Part shown: positions 44,990 through 55,591 of the stretch, one piece after another
Position numbering within the stretch: the first letter of the stretch is position 1
Layout of the letters: every line of letters starts with the position of its first letter
Source of the DNA: Ctena decussata
Lineage: Eukaryota; Mollusca; Bivalvia; Lucinida; Lucinidae
DNA: 64,000 nt
Assembly: GCA_963989385.1 (NCBI GenBank)
Contig: OZ022509.1
Span: 75,352,667-75,416,666, forward strand
Direction of reading: 5' to 3'
Notes under the pieces: model-generated
What the model saw: only the letters and a program-made list of their open reading frames with translations
What the model was told of the DNA's origin: nothing
Database searches by the model: none
Position numbers and translations under genes: made by a program

Positions 44990-45660
44990 GTGTTCTCTGC
45001 TCTTGAAGTGTTCCTTGAAGAGTTAATCGCTGGGCCGATAGTAAACAAATTTCATACAGAGGCTCTAGAAGACGGCGGAACGAAAAGTTGTTCAAACAGT
45101 CCTGTTCTCGTGACCAACATGGCCGCCAAGCCCATATATGGTAAACACCTTTAAAATCTTCTTCTCAGAACTTATGGGCCGATGGCCATGAAACTTGGTA
45201 TGTAGCATTAGGTACTCAAGTACTACCAGGATAGTTCGAATTATGGCCCTGGGTTGACATTGACCTTTTTTACGGCAAGGTCAAATTTGCTTTCTGGAGC
45301 TTTTATATGGGAAAATGCTAAAACTTAAGATTTCATGGAAATCGTTGAAGCTTTTTGGGTTAAAAGTTCGTATAAACAGTCATCTTAATGAGTACGGGAA
45401 GATTTGAGAGTACAAGAGGTCAAGGTCAGTGTATGACCTTGATCCATGTCTCATATTTCGGCATTTTCAAACACCACCTCAAAAGCCACTAGGCAAATTG
45501 TAGCCAAATTTCATACCGAACCTCCAGGGGCTGAGGAATCAAAAATTTGTTCATACGGTCCAGGTCACATGACCAACATGGCCGCCATGCCCATAATATG
45601 GTAAAAACGTCTGCAGAACCAAATGACTGATTGCTCTGAAACTTTGAGTACCATCAAGAT
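44990..45660 (+). repeat. Dispersed repeat with about 458 bp direct units
   Basis: Same family as 15940-16620: CAAATTTCATAC, GACCAACATGGCCGCC, CCCATATATGGTAAA and GGCAAGGTCAAAT in the same order. Landmarks at about 45047 and 45505. Confidence 0.6.
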
Positions 45661-45687
45661 TCTTCAAATGACTGACCTTTTTATTGC

Positions 45688-46300
45688 TGAATTTTCAGGA
45701 GCCAGATATCATATGATTTGAATGCATGGTTTTATACGTCTTAAGTACACCAGATAATATTGCTCACGCAACATTCTCTTTTTTTATCGTGAAATGGTAG
45801 TACAATAGTGTTTTATCATTTCTTTGTTGTAAAAGCAGACCTGTGGCTCTCACTTGTTTGTAAAATAAAAAGAACCCATCCAGACTAATATTTGCAGAGA
45901 AGAGAACCGATATTCAAACAATTTAGAGTGAACCCATAAGAAGATATCAAGCAAACATACCCGCATGCTCCCCTCGCTGCGAGGTGATTACACTCCTGAA
46001 GTGGCCGTTACATAGAAACACGGGTAATCAACATGAAACAATAACAACGTCATTACGGCCGCTTTAGAATGACCTGTGAAGGATGTGATGAAAACAAATC
46101 GGTTCGTGCTATGTTTACAAACAAATCAGTGTCACAGGTCTGGTTTTACAACAAAAGAAAAAATATAAAGCACTATTGTGCTACTATTTCACGATAAAAA
46201 AAGACAATGTTACATGAGCAATATTATCTGATATTCTTTAGAAGTACGAAAACATGCTTTCAATCCGTTGCTACCTAGCTTCTGAAAAGTAAATTAAGCA
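45688..46300. mobile_element. Foldback element with arms of about 190 bp
   Basis: The left arm (about 45688-45880) and right arm (about 46110-46300) are imperfect inverted copies. Examples: CAGATAATATTGCTCACGCAAC against the reverse of GTTACATGAGCAATATTATC, TTTTTTTATCGTGAAAT on both sides, and TTGTAAAAGCAGACCTGTG against its inverted match. The loop is about 230 bp. No coding capacity. The target duplication is not clear. Confidence 0.65.
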
Positions 46301-47010
46301 TTTTCTTCTTTTAAGCTGATTAATTTTTTCCATGTTAATCTGCATTAGTCAAATTGTTCTCATCGTGTTCAAATTGACCGCCGACGCAAATTGGGTAAGC
46401 ATGTAGTAATAAAAGCATGCGTATTCTTGAAAGTATGTTTAGAACGAAGCTATACAAGCTACGTGTCTTACTGCATTGGTAAGATTTCACAGAAAGCCTG
46501 CAAATGCATTCAAAAGGCCGATTTAACTGTGCAGGACTCCTTCCTAGTTTCGTTTTCGGTACTGAACCTGTAGGACAAAAGTAATATAAAAAACACCGCT
46601 TCAAACTGCTCCATGTCATTTGGTCTCAATATACAACTGTAAAATATATATAGCATGACATTCTCCGATTTTTGGAATACCTTTTCTAGCGAGGAAAATC
46701 TTGTCTGAACCCTGTCAGTAAACCGCGAAAATTCATGACAGGATATATTCAAATTGCCTACCGGAAAATAGTCAAATTGTTTTTCAACAGACCTCCGCGG
46801 AGGTCAATTTGAAACTTTACCACCCGTGAGATAGGTATGAAATTTTGGGATAACATTCCATCTTCATACAAACAAATGTTGTTGACCTTCACTTACACTG
46901 CTTTGGCAAGCATTTTGAATGAGAGGCAATAGCGAATGGGTTCAAGGGGATTCAGTTATAAACAAATTAACCTGAAATACTTAGACTTATTGTTTATTCT
47001 TGTATATTTT
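46301..47010. other. Unassigned non-coding DNA
   Basis: Short overlapping frames on both strands with no recognisable content. Confidence 0.4.
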
Positions 47011-47011
47011 T

Positions 47012-47605
47012 AAATTCAAAGAGTAACTTCACTTCAGGAACTGACAGAATCAGATCCAAAACCCCATCCCCAACATCAAAGGGAAAGATTGACAAAGACA
47101 TTCCAGAGGGGTTACAACAGACTAAGCAAACTATACGAAAAACATTTAACAACTATTTTTGCCTATTTTCTGTTTTTATTATGGGTGAAAATGAAAACAC
47201 AATAAATTAAACAGCACCTAACATAAAGCAAATGCAACCGTAACGAACGCACCGCCCTTGGGACGGTCAGTAATAACTACTGGGGGGTTTAAACCGGTTT
47301 TACTGGGCCCAAACCTTCACCCTCGCCCTCCGCCGCGGTGCAAACAATTAGTTGGTAGTTCGGTTCGTATGTACGTCCCCTAACTTATCAGAGAGTCATC
47401 ACGGGCAACAATTAAAATCAAGAAAGGACTGTGATGAAGCAAAGGATGAGTATTCGACAGCCAAAACGACTTGAGACACCTCGAGATCCCTGGGGCGTCA
47501 GCAACCACTGGAACACTTGAGGAAAAGAAGACCACCAGTTGAACCCCGGTGGGCCAAGAAACAGACAAACATCCGGCCCCAACCAACTAATATATAGCTT
47601 TATGG
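47012..47605 (+). repeat. Direct repeat, copy 1
   Basis: Starts near TTCAAAGAGTAACTTCAC and ends CCAACCAACTAATATATAGC. Copy 2 is at 48258-48962. Shares GAACTGACAGAATCAGATCC, AAGGGAAAGATTGACAAAGA and GGACGGTCAGTAATAACTAC. It could be a pair of decayed LTRs or a segmental duplication. Confidence 0.6.
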
Positions 47606-48257
47606 AGGGGTTATCTTTCATCTGAACCCCGACCCGCCGGCTTGCAATTAAAGAGGACAGCGAAGTTGTCAACTGTGATTGGGTCAACCACTAAGCATGC
47701 AACTGTCGCATATCAAGGCAGTAGTTTTTTTAACCACAAGATTCTGTAGTAACTGAGGCAAACTGTGGAAATTTTGGTGTTCCCCCAGTTACCTTTTGTG
47801 GGAAGTACGTGATGAATTAGGCATAGAAACAACTGTGACTTCAGAACAGCAATGTGCACCAGGAGACTACTAGAGATCAGGCAAATTGTATGGTCTGGTT
47901 TGGGGCCAAAAAAAACCTTACAGCCTATATATTGGATTAATTGTATAACAAAACAAAAATTACAAAAAATTACAAGTTTCTGCAGACAAACGTAACCCAA
48001 AAGAATTTACATCAGCAGCAACATCTGGCGAAAAAGATGAGAAAAGGGCTATATAAAGATAGATACAACAGAGACAAGATGGTCCTAAATCGCTCACCTG
48101 AGTTTTAGGGTGTCGTCGTTCAACGTGTAAATGTTGTAAAAATTCAGTTTAGTTTACATGGGCTTTAACCAATATAGCATTGAGAACCACTTGTCGCGCA
48201 CAATGGGCTCCTGAACCAGCTCTCTTGCTTGACTGTGGTGGACTGCTTGTAGAGGCT
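47606..48257. other. DNA between the direct repeats
   Basis: No gene. At about 48083-48110 GGTCCTAAATCGCTCACCTGAG is a fragment of the hairpin-ended repeat end also seen at 12855-12898. Confidence 0.4.
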
Positions 48258-48962
48258 TCTTAAATTTAAAGAGTAACTACACTTCAGGAACTGACAGAAT
48301 CAGATCCTAAATCCTATCCCCAACATCAAAGGGAAAGATTGACAAAGACATCCCAACAAACAATAAATTACAAGTGATAAGCCGAGTCAGCAGCTCTTTC
48401 CCAGATAGGTGGCAACTCAGCTATCTTTATTGAACTAAATAATTTAGACCAACAGAAGGGTTACAACACACTAAGCAAATTATACGAAAAACATTTAACA
48501 ATTATTTTTACCTATTTTCTATTTTTATTATAGAAGGGTTTAAATGAGAACACAATAAATTAAACAACACCGAACATAAAACAAATGCAACAGCAACAAA
48601 AGTACCGCCTTGGGACGGTCAGTAATAACTACTGCGGGGTTTAAACCGGTTTTCGGTTTTACTGGGCCCAAACCTTCACCCTCACCCTCCGCTGCGGTGC
48701 ACACAATTAGTTGGTAGTTCGGTTTGTATGGAGTTCTCCTCACTCATTTGAGAATCATTACGGTCAAAAATTAAAATCAAGAATAGGCTGTGAGGAAGCA
48801 AGGATAAGGACTTGACAGCCAAAACGTGTTGAGACACCTGGAGATCCCTGGGGCGTCAGCAACACCACTGGAGCACTGGAGCAAAAGAAAACCACCAGTT
48901 GAACCCCGGTGGGCCAAGAAACAGACAAACATCCGGTCCCAACCAACTAATATATAGCTTTT
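48258..48962 (+). repeat. Direct repeat, copy 2
   Basis: Second copy of 47012-47605, with about 100 extra bases after GACATCCC (48355 onward) and otherwise the same order of blocks to CCAACTAATATATAGCTTTT. Confidence 0.6.
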
Positions 48963-49235
48963 AAGTATGTTTTATTTCGAACCCAAAACCCCTCACTACA
49001 GAACTGTTTGGACACTGGGACAACCAACTGAACAAACTTCATAGAGTTCCAGTCTGCAATGCTTCATACCAAATTTCATTAATCTGAGCCGCGGTAATGA
49101 AGATTTTTTTTCAATATTTTCGTATGTTTTTTATGGTTAAACCCAGAACCCCCTATGGTCGGGCCATTTTAGACTCTTCGGCCACCATTTGAACAAACTT
49201 GGTTTAGGACCACAAGGCAATGCCACATAACCTCC

Positions 49236-49428
49236 GGCCACTTTCATTCCTCTTTCTGCTGATTCAAGAAGGCAGATTTCAGTTACTGGTGAAAGTAAGT
49301 GCACTTAGTACAGGTTAACCGCTTAGGATGTCTTAGCCTGTCCAGGAATAGTGTGGTTAGGTTAACTGACCGTCCCGACATGACCATAGCTCTTTACCGT
49401 AGACGTTAAACAATAACACAACAACAAT
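49236..49428 (+). mobile_element. tRNA-derived SINE (family A), 5'-truncated and diverged
   Basis: Begins in the SINE body at GGCCACTTTCATTCCTC and continues through CTGATTCAAGAAGG, GGTTAACCGCTTAGGATG and GACCGTCCCGACATGACC to AGACGTTAAACAATAAC with an ACAAC tail. The tRNA-like head with the promoter is missing. Confidence 0.75.
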
Positions 49429-50202
49429 ACATACCAAATTCCAAGCATCTGAGCTGAGCCGTTCTGGACAGCCTAGTTTACTTTCGGACTCAAACCCTTC
49501 GCCGCAGGACCGTTTTGGACCCTTGGGCTGTTGGAGACTCGATGAACAAGATCCATTAAGCCATTATAATGTCCCAGATGTTTTCAAATCGACACAAAAA
49601 AATCATAATTGAGCCGCCACACGAGAAAACCAACAATGTGGTTGTGCACCCAGCCTAGACTCAGATCAGCCTAGGCATCCGCCCAGTCTGATCAGAGTCT
49701 TGGCTTTGCGCTTAAAGGTCAATTACGAAGAAATTGTATAGATGCTTAATTTTGAAGCAAATTGATAGTGGACAGAGAGAGGATTATAATGCTACAAACG
49801 GCATAGAAAAATTCCTATCCGTTCAAAAGTTATGCCAGTTTATAAATCCCATGGCTGTTTTTTCCTACATGACTTATCTCCCTTACTTTTCAAAGTATTT
49901 CTAACCACATTGCACTATTCTGTGATGTCATTGATGATTTTAATTTTTTAAATGAATTTTTAAACTAGTTAACAACCTTTATTCTAAAGAGTAAATGATT
50001 GTTATCTTACAGTTTTAATTATTTTAATCTTTGTTTATTAGCTTGGTAATTTATTGGGAATGTTCATCCACAAATTTAAATTTTATTCAAAATTTAAATT
50101 AAATTAAAAAAAAATTTAAAAACAGATTTTAAAACATTTTCTTTTACTTCAGTACACAAAAGTTATTGTCAGAGACCTAATTAAACAGATCTAAAACTAC
50201 TA

Positions 50203-53200
50203 GGAGGACATGGATGCGGAGGAATCCCCATCCTGTCTCCCAAGGGGAACACTTAACAGAATACCTACTTCCTAAGAATAGATCTAACCATTTTGCTCCA
50301 ATATATATTCATAATGAATAATAATGAAAAATAGAATTATACAATGGAATTGTCGAGGCTTAAAAGCCAACTATGAAGAAACATTGCTCCTTTTGAAGGA
50401 TTATGAGCCTGCTGCTCTGTGTCTTCAAGAAACACATCTAAAAGACACCGATAACATTTCCATCAGAAACTATAGTTCTTTTCATACCTTTAGTACAAAT
50501 AATGAGAGAGCCGCTGGCGGTGTCTCTATAATTGTCAACAATAACACTCCTCATAGCCAGGTGCAATTACATACGAATTTACAAGCAGTTGCAGTTAGTA
50601 TAACTCTCCATCGCGTAGTAACTATTTGTTCTATATATATTCCCCCAAATTCGAGATTGTCTTTAAAAGAGCTTGATGATCTTGTTCCGCAACTCCCTTC
50701 TCCCTTCATATTGTTGGGAGATTTTAATGGTCATAATGTTCTTTGGGGTTCCAAAGATATTAATGACAAAGGCAGAGTAATTGAAAATTTTATCGACAAC
50801 AATGGACTTTGTCTGTATAACACTAAAACTCCTACGTATCTCCATCCAGCAACTGGTACATACACTTCTTTAGACCTCTCTATTTGCACTCCCACCCTTC
50901 TTTTGGACTATGACTGGAAAGTTCATGATGATCTCTGCGGTAGTGATCACTTTCCTGTTTTCCTAAATAACATTGGTCCAGATATTGATGAGCCGGTTTC
51001 AAGGTGGAAACTAAATAAAGCTAACTGGGCCCAGTTTCACACTCTTTGTGAAACTCGACTTCTTGAAGACACAGTCCAGGAGGCTGATGATCCGATTGAG
51101 TCATTTGCATCTATTCTTATTAATATAGCAGAAGAAACAGTTCCAAAAACATCAACGAAATCAAAAAAGATTAAAAAGCCTTGGTTTACAGATGACTGTA
51201 AAAATGCTATAAAACAACGTAAAGGAGCACTGCGACAATTCAATAATCGCCCAACACATGATAATTTAAATAATTATCGTGTTTTCCGTGCAAAAGCTCG
51301 TCGTACAATAAAAGAATCAAAGAAAAAATCTTGGAAACAGTATGTTTCCAAATTAAATTCTCGAACTTCAATAAAGAAAGTATGGGACATGGTTCGTAAA
51401 ATTCAGGGAAAAGGAAAATCTAGCTCACTGGGACACTTAAATGTAAATAACTCTAAAGTTACTTCCAAAAAAGATATTTCTAATACTCTCGCTGACGCTT
51501 TCTCGAAAAATTCTTCTTCTGAAAATTATAGTCCAAAATTCAAGAATATTAAAAAGCAGAAGGAAAAACAGAACCTAAAATTTTCATCCAACAACACAGA
51601 AACTTATAATCAATCTTTTTCTCTTTCGGAACTTAAAGATGCTCTTTCAAAGGCTCATGATTCATCTCCGGGGCCTGATGATATCCATTACCAGTTTTTG
51701 AAACATCTTCCAGACTCTTCTCTTTCGGTTCTTTTGAAAACATTTAATGACATTTGGGAAACTGGTAATGTGCCGAAGTCTTGGAAAGAAGCTACGATAA
51801 TCCCCATACCAAAACCTGGAAAAGATAATACGAACCCAAACAACTACCGTCCTATTGCTTTAACGAGCTGCATATGTAAAACATTGGAGCGAATGATCAA
51901 TAAAAGACTCGTTTGGTACCTTGAAACAAATAATATTATTACAGAATTTCAGAGTGGTTTCAGGCACCAACGCAGTACTAATGATCACTTGGTTAGATTA
52001 GAAACCTTTATACGTGAAGCCTTCATCAAGAAGGAGCACTTAGTTGCTGTCTTCTTTGATTTAGAGAAGGCTTACGATACAACTTGGAAGTATGGTATAA
52101 TGAATGATTTACATGAAATAGGTCTTAAAGGCCGATTGCCACTATTCGTTCAAAACTTCTTATCCAATAGAGAATTCAAAGTACGTGTAGGTTCAACTTT
52201 GTCTGAGGCACATGATCAAGAACAAGGTGTGCCTCAAGGTAGTATTTTGTCTGTTACTCTTTTCAGTCTAAAAATAAACAATATTGTTAAATGTCTTAAT
52301 CCTGGTGTTGACTGTTCCTTATATGTAGATGACTTTTTGATTTGTTATCGGTCAAAAAATATGCATACTATTGAACGTAAGCTTCAACAAAATCTAAATA
52401 AAATTCAAACGTGGGCAACTGAAAATGGATTCAAATTTTCGAAATCTAAGACAGTTTCCATGCATTTCTGTCACCTTCGAAAAGCGCATGATGATCCAGT
52501 GCTGACCTTGGACGGGACACCCATTCCTGTAGTAGAAGAAAATAAATTTCTAGGGGTTATCTTTGATAAAAAGCTTTCCTTTATTCCACACATTAAACAG
52601 CTTAAAGCAAAATGCCAAAAAGCGTTGAACCTACTACGAGTTGTTGCCCATACTGACTGGGGAGCAGATCGTAAAGTTTTACTTAATCTGTATAGAACTA
52701 TTATACGGTCCAAACTAGACTATGGCTCAATAATATATGGATCCGCTAGAAAATCTTATTTGGAAATGCTTGATCCCATTCATCATCAGGGACTCCGGCT
52801 CGCCTTGGGAGCTTTCAGAACTTCTCCCTCGGAGAGTCTTTTAGCAGAGGCAAATGAACCATCACTTTATAATAGACGTCTTAAACTCTCCCTGCAGTAT
52901 GCCCTTAAATTAAAGTCAAATCCATCAAATCCAACGTATGAGACTGTTTTTCGGCCACAATATAAAACATTATTTGAGAATAAACCAAATATGATTCCTT
53001 CCTTTGGCATTAGAATCTCTTCAGAATTACAAAATATGAATGTAGATTTAGACACAATTGAACAGTTTAAGGTTCCAGATGTGCCACCATGGACATTTAC
53101 TCAGCCACGTGTTTTATTTTCTTTGCATACTGATAAAAAATCTCAAACTGACCCTCTTGTATTTCGAACTAAATTTAATGAACTGCTGTCTGACTTTTCT

Positions 53201-54272
53201 AACTATGAGACTTTATATACTGATGGTTCAAAGGATGGAGACACAGCTGGCTCTGCTTGTGTTGCTCCACCCGAAACATACAAACGTAGATTACCTGCTA
53301 ATGCCTCAATTTTTTCAGCGGAGATCAAAGCTATTGATTTAGCCTTGGATCATATTGAACAGTCTAGGAATACAGATTTTATCATCTTTTCTGATTCCCT
53401 TTCTGTTCTGCAATCCCTAAATAATCGCCATATTGAAAATCCTCTTCTTTTAGATATCCTCTTGAAACATAATGACTTAGCTGAGCTAAACAACATTGTA
53501 TTTTGTTGGCTTCCCAGTCACGTTGGGATTAAAGGCAACGAAAAGGCCGACATGGCCGCAAAATCTGCTTTAACTCTTCATATTTCTGATCTTAAAATTC
53601 CTTACACTGATATCAAACCTTGCATAAATACATATCTTCATGATAAGTGGCAGATATCATGGAATGCTGCTGTCTTTAACAAACTTCACTCTATCAAGCC
53701 TTCACTTGGTGAATGGCAACCATCTTATAGAATTGATCGTAAGGAAGAAGTAACTTTGGCTCGACTCAGAATCGGCCATACTTTTATTACTCATTCGTTT
53801 CTGTTGAAAGGTGAGGATCCGCCTTTGTGCATTCCTTGCCAGGAACCTTTTAGTGTTAAACATTTCCTTTTAGATTGCATGGATTTTCGTATTACGCGTG
53901 CTAGGTTTTTCCGTGTCAACAGTATGAAACAACTGTTTGACACGGTTGAACCGGCGAAAATCTTTTCATTTTTGAAAGAGATTGGCATATATAGTAAAAT
54001 ATAGTTTAGTTAAGTCGCGGTATTTTTACAACAGTGGATTTAAATTTGTGTTTACTCATCTCGCTGGCCGAGAGTTCGTTTTATGTTATCAGTCTTAAGC
54101 TAGCCGTTGATCGGCGTGTTTTACCACATACCCGACTTGATTCATTTTTATACTGTGCACTCATTTTTGACCTTATGCATATAACACGTTTTCGTTTATA
54201 GCGTTTTCGGCGCGAAATAGCCCTTTTGGTGCTGATGTGCCGTAAAATCCATATCACTCACTCACTCACTCA
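50203..54272 (+). mobile_element. Full-length I/Nimb-like LINE with target duplication
   Basis: CTAAAACTACTA (12 bp) occurs at 50191-50202 and 54273-54284. The element starts GGAGGACATGGATGCGG, has a short 5' leader of 121 bases, one intact ORF, and a 268-base 3' region ending GTGCCGTAAAATCC and four to five CACT units in place of poly(A). Single ORF, intact frame and clear duplication suggest a recent insertion. Confidence 0.85.
50324..54004 (+). CDS. LINE endonuclease-reverse transcriptase-RNase H protein
   Basis: 1226 residues, intact. Residues 1-230 are an AP-like endonuclease (IIQWNCRGLKANYEE, LCLQETHL, LLGDFNGHN, GSDHFPVF) that nicks the target DNA. A basic linker follows. The reverse transcriptase spans about 460-740: NYRPIALTSCICKTLERM, GFRHQRSTNDHL, AVFFDLEKAYDTTW, GVPQGSILS, and the catalytic YVDD at 667-670. 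RNase H has D967 in YTDGSKDG, SAEIKAIDLAL, FSDSLSVLQSL and WLPSHVGIKGNEKAD. The C-terminus carries C-X2-C-X7-H-X4-C from C1169. All catalytic residues are present. The order EN-RT-RNH with a C-terminal CCHC-like motif fits the I superfamily; Nimb is my best guess for the clade. No separate ORF1 is seen upstream. The ATG at 50324 is the first in frame after the leader. Confidence 0.93.
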   Translation: MKNRIIQWNCRGLKANYEETLLLLKDYEPAALCLQETHLKDTDNISIRNYSSFHTFSTNNERAAGGVSIIVNNNTPHSQVQLHTNLQAVAVSITLHRVVTICSIYIPPNSRLSLKELDDLVPQLPSPFILLGDFNGHNVLWGSKDINDKGRVIENFIDNNGLCLYNTKTPTYLHPATGTYTSLDLSICTPTLLLDYDWKVHDDLCGSDHFPVFLNNIGPDIDEPVSRWKLNKANWAQFHTLCETRLLEDTVQEADDPIESFASILINIAEETVPKTSTKSKKIKKPWFTDDCKNAIKQRKGALRQFNNRPTHDNLNNYRVFRAKARRTIKESKKKSWKQYVSKLNSRTSIKKVWDMVRKIQGKGKSSSLGHLNVNNSKVTSKKDISNTLADAFSKNSSSENYSPKFKNIKKQKEKQNLKFSSNNTETYNQSFSLSELKDALSKAHDSSPGPDDIHYQFLKHLPDSSLSVLLKTFNDIWETGNVPKSWKEATIIPIPKPGKDNTNPNNYRPIALTSCICKTLERMINKRLVWYLETNNIITEFQSGFRHQRSTNDHLVRLETFIREAFIKKEHLVAVFFDLEKAYDTTWKYGIMNDLHEIGLKGRLPLFVQNFLSNREFKVRVGSTLSEAHDQEQGVPQGSILSVTLFSLKINNIVKCLNPGVDCSLYVDDFLICYRSKNMHTIERKLQQNLNKIQTWATENGFKFSKSKTVSMHFCHLRKAHDDPVLTLDGTPIPVVEENKFLGVIFDKKLSFIPHIKQLKAKCQKALNLLRVVAHTDWGADRKVLLNLYRTIIRSKLDYGSIIYGSARKSYLEMLDPIHHQGLRLALGAFRTSPSESLLAEANEPSLYNRRLKLSLQYALKLKSNPSNPTYETVFRPQYKTLFENKPNMIPSFGIRISSELQNMNVDLDTIEQFKVPDVPPWTFTQPRVLFSLHTDKKSQTDPLVFRTKFNELLSDFSNYETLYTDGSKDGDTAGSACVAPPETYKRRLPANASIFSAEIKAIDLALDHIEQSRNTDFIIFSDSLSVLQSLNNRHIENPLLLDILLKHNDLAELNNIVFCWLPSHVGIKGNEKADMAAKSALTLHISDLKIPYTDIKPCINTYLHDKWQISWNAAVFNKLHSIKPSLGEWQPSYRIDRKEEVTLARLRIGHTFITHSFLLKGEDPPLCIPCQEPFSVKHFLLDCMDFRITRARFFRVNSMKQLFDTVEPAKIFSFLKEIGIYSKI

Positions 54273-54852
54273 CTAAAACTACTATGTTCAATAATATCTA
54301 CTGATAAGCATGTAAATTGAAATTTAACAAATTTTAATTAAATATTTAAATTTGAAAATTTAACTGCTTAAATTGCAAATATAGGCAATATTTTGAATTT
54401 GGGCAGTTGTTATTAGTGTCACCAATAATACAATACATTTTTTTTTACCATTTTAGAATGTTCGACAAGAAAATATTTGACAATTTAGAAATTTTAAATA
54501 AATTTAAAATTTCAATGTTCATCGATGACGTCATCGAAGGCCTCATGAATATTAATGAGGCAGCTCGAAATGATTTTCAGATGTCATGAAATTTACAAAT
54601 TCAACTCTTTATATCTCGAAAACTATGAAAGATAATTTATTGCAGTTTTCGATACTCACTTGCTTAGAAAAAACTGCTTTCATTTCTGTAATAAAAAAGC
54701 ACCTTAATAATTGACCTTTAAAGGGTAGCTAAGGTTCTAAGCTACCTCCATGCGGACAGCGGAGACTCGGACCAGACTGGGCGAATGCCCAGGCTGATCT
54801 GAGTGTGCGCTGGGCGCACAACCACTTTGTTGGTTTTCTCGCGTTGCGGCTC

Positions 54853-55288
54853 ATATATTCTTCGTTCTCATCGTGACATTCAATCTGATACGAAATATGG
54901 CTATATTCACAGGCTGACCTCTTTTGACCTCATTTAAAGGCAGGAATTCTCAGCGGGGGGTCGTGTTCCCAGCAATTGCATTCTTACCTGTAGAGGTAAT
55001 GGTGTGAAAATTTATTCGACCAATCAGGGGACCAGAGTTACTAGTTACAATGATTTCCTTGGCTGATTGGAGGTGTTGACACTGTGTGATCAAGAGACAG
55101 AATGACACTGTGGTTCAGTTCAGTTCAGTTCAGTTCAATTCTCTTATCGACGTTACCCAAGTGGCTCAACGGTACGTAACCATAGTTGCACACACTTGGC
55201 GCCGTGTGTCCGTCCAATGATGACACTGAAAGTTTTAATTCTCCTTATATAGTCCACTCATGCCTTTAAGGTTGGGTTGGATGAATGA
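54853..55288. other. Unassigned non-coding DNA
   Basis: Contains a GTTCA microrepeat (about 55112-55138). No gene. Confidence 0.4.
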
Positions 55289-55583
55289 AATCTACAGAAT
55301 TTTAATTTAATTTTCATATTTGTGAGTTATACCTACGATACATCTAAATATTGCTCTCCGGGGAATCACCCGACTACCGCAGAAAAATGAGTACCGGAAC
55401 TTTTGTAACGGCATTTAGTAGAATACCGCACCGGTTGTTCGGTAATTAGAACGACCAGTGACCATAATTCAGTTTACCGATGCAAAAAAACTGATAAACT
55501 GAGGGGAGGTGGAGGGAGTATGATTTAGATGTATCGTAGGTATAACTCACAAATATGAAAATTAAATTAAAATTTTCTAGATT
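55289..55583. mobile_element. Small foldback MITE with 52 bp perfect inverted repeats
   Basis: The arms at 55298-55349 and 55523-55574 are perfect inverted copies (for example GTGAGTTATACCTACGATAC and its complement) and extend imperfectly a further 9 bases outward. The motif CTACGATACATCTA occurs a third time just outside at 55595-55608 in the left-arm orientation. The loop is about 173 bp. No protein. Confidence 0.75.
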
Positions 55584-55591
55584 TGTTTCGT

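Larger units (their letters stand above)
43770..45000 (+). repeat. Tandem duplication with SINE-filled first copy
   Basis: Text around TTTTAATTTTACCTCACTG, GTGTTGTGCCGTGTGGCG, CTGAAATTTTAGATTGG and TGGAACCTTTTTG occurs twice in the same order (about 43780-44600 and 44615-44960). The first copy has about 440 bp extra between ACTCATATACTAAAT and the ATCATCGTCTTT block; the second has these directly joined. Confidence 0.6.
49611..54852. mobile_element. TIR element hosting a full-length LINE
   Basis: GAGCCGCCACACGAGAAAAC at 49611 is matched in inverted form at the right end (..GAGAAAACCAACAAAGTGG read in reverse from 54852). The inverted similarity runs for about 88 bp through CAGATCAGCCTRGGCATYCG and CCCAGTCTG. 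AAAGGTCAATTA (49716) and TAATTGACCTTT (about 54709) extend it. Without the 4.08 kb LINE and its duplication the element is about 1.16 kb. This type of end (GAGCCGC...GAGAAAACCAAC) is, from memory, common in bivalve MITEs. Confidence 0.65.

Noticed and set aside
47012..48962. A small LTR retrotransposon bounded by the two direct repeats
   Set aside because: The copies differ by about 100 bp of extra sequence, lack TG...CA ends and a target duplication, and the interior has no primer site or coding remnant; kept only as direct repeats.
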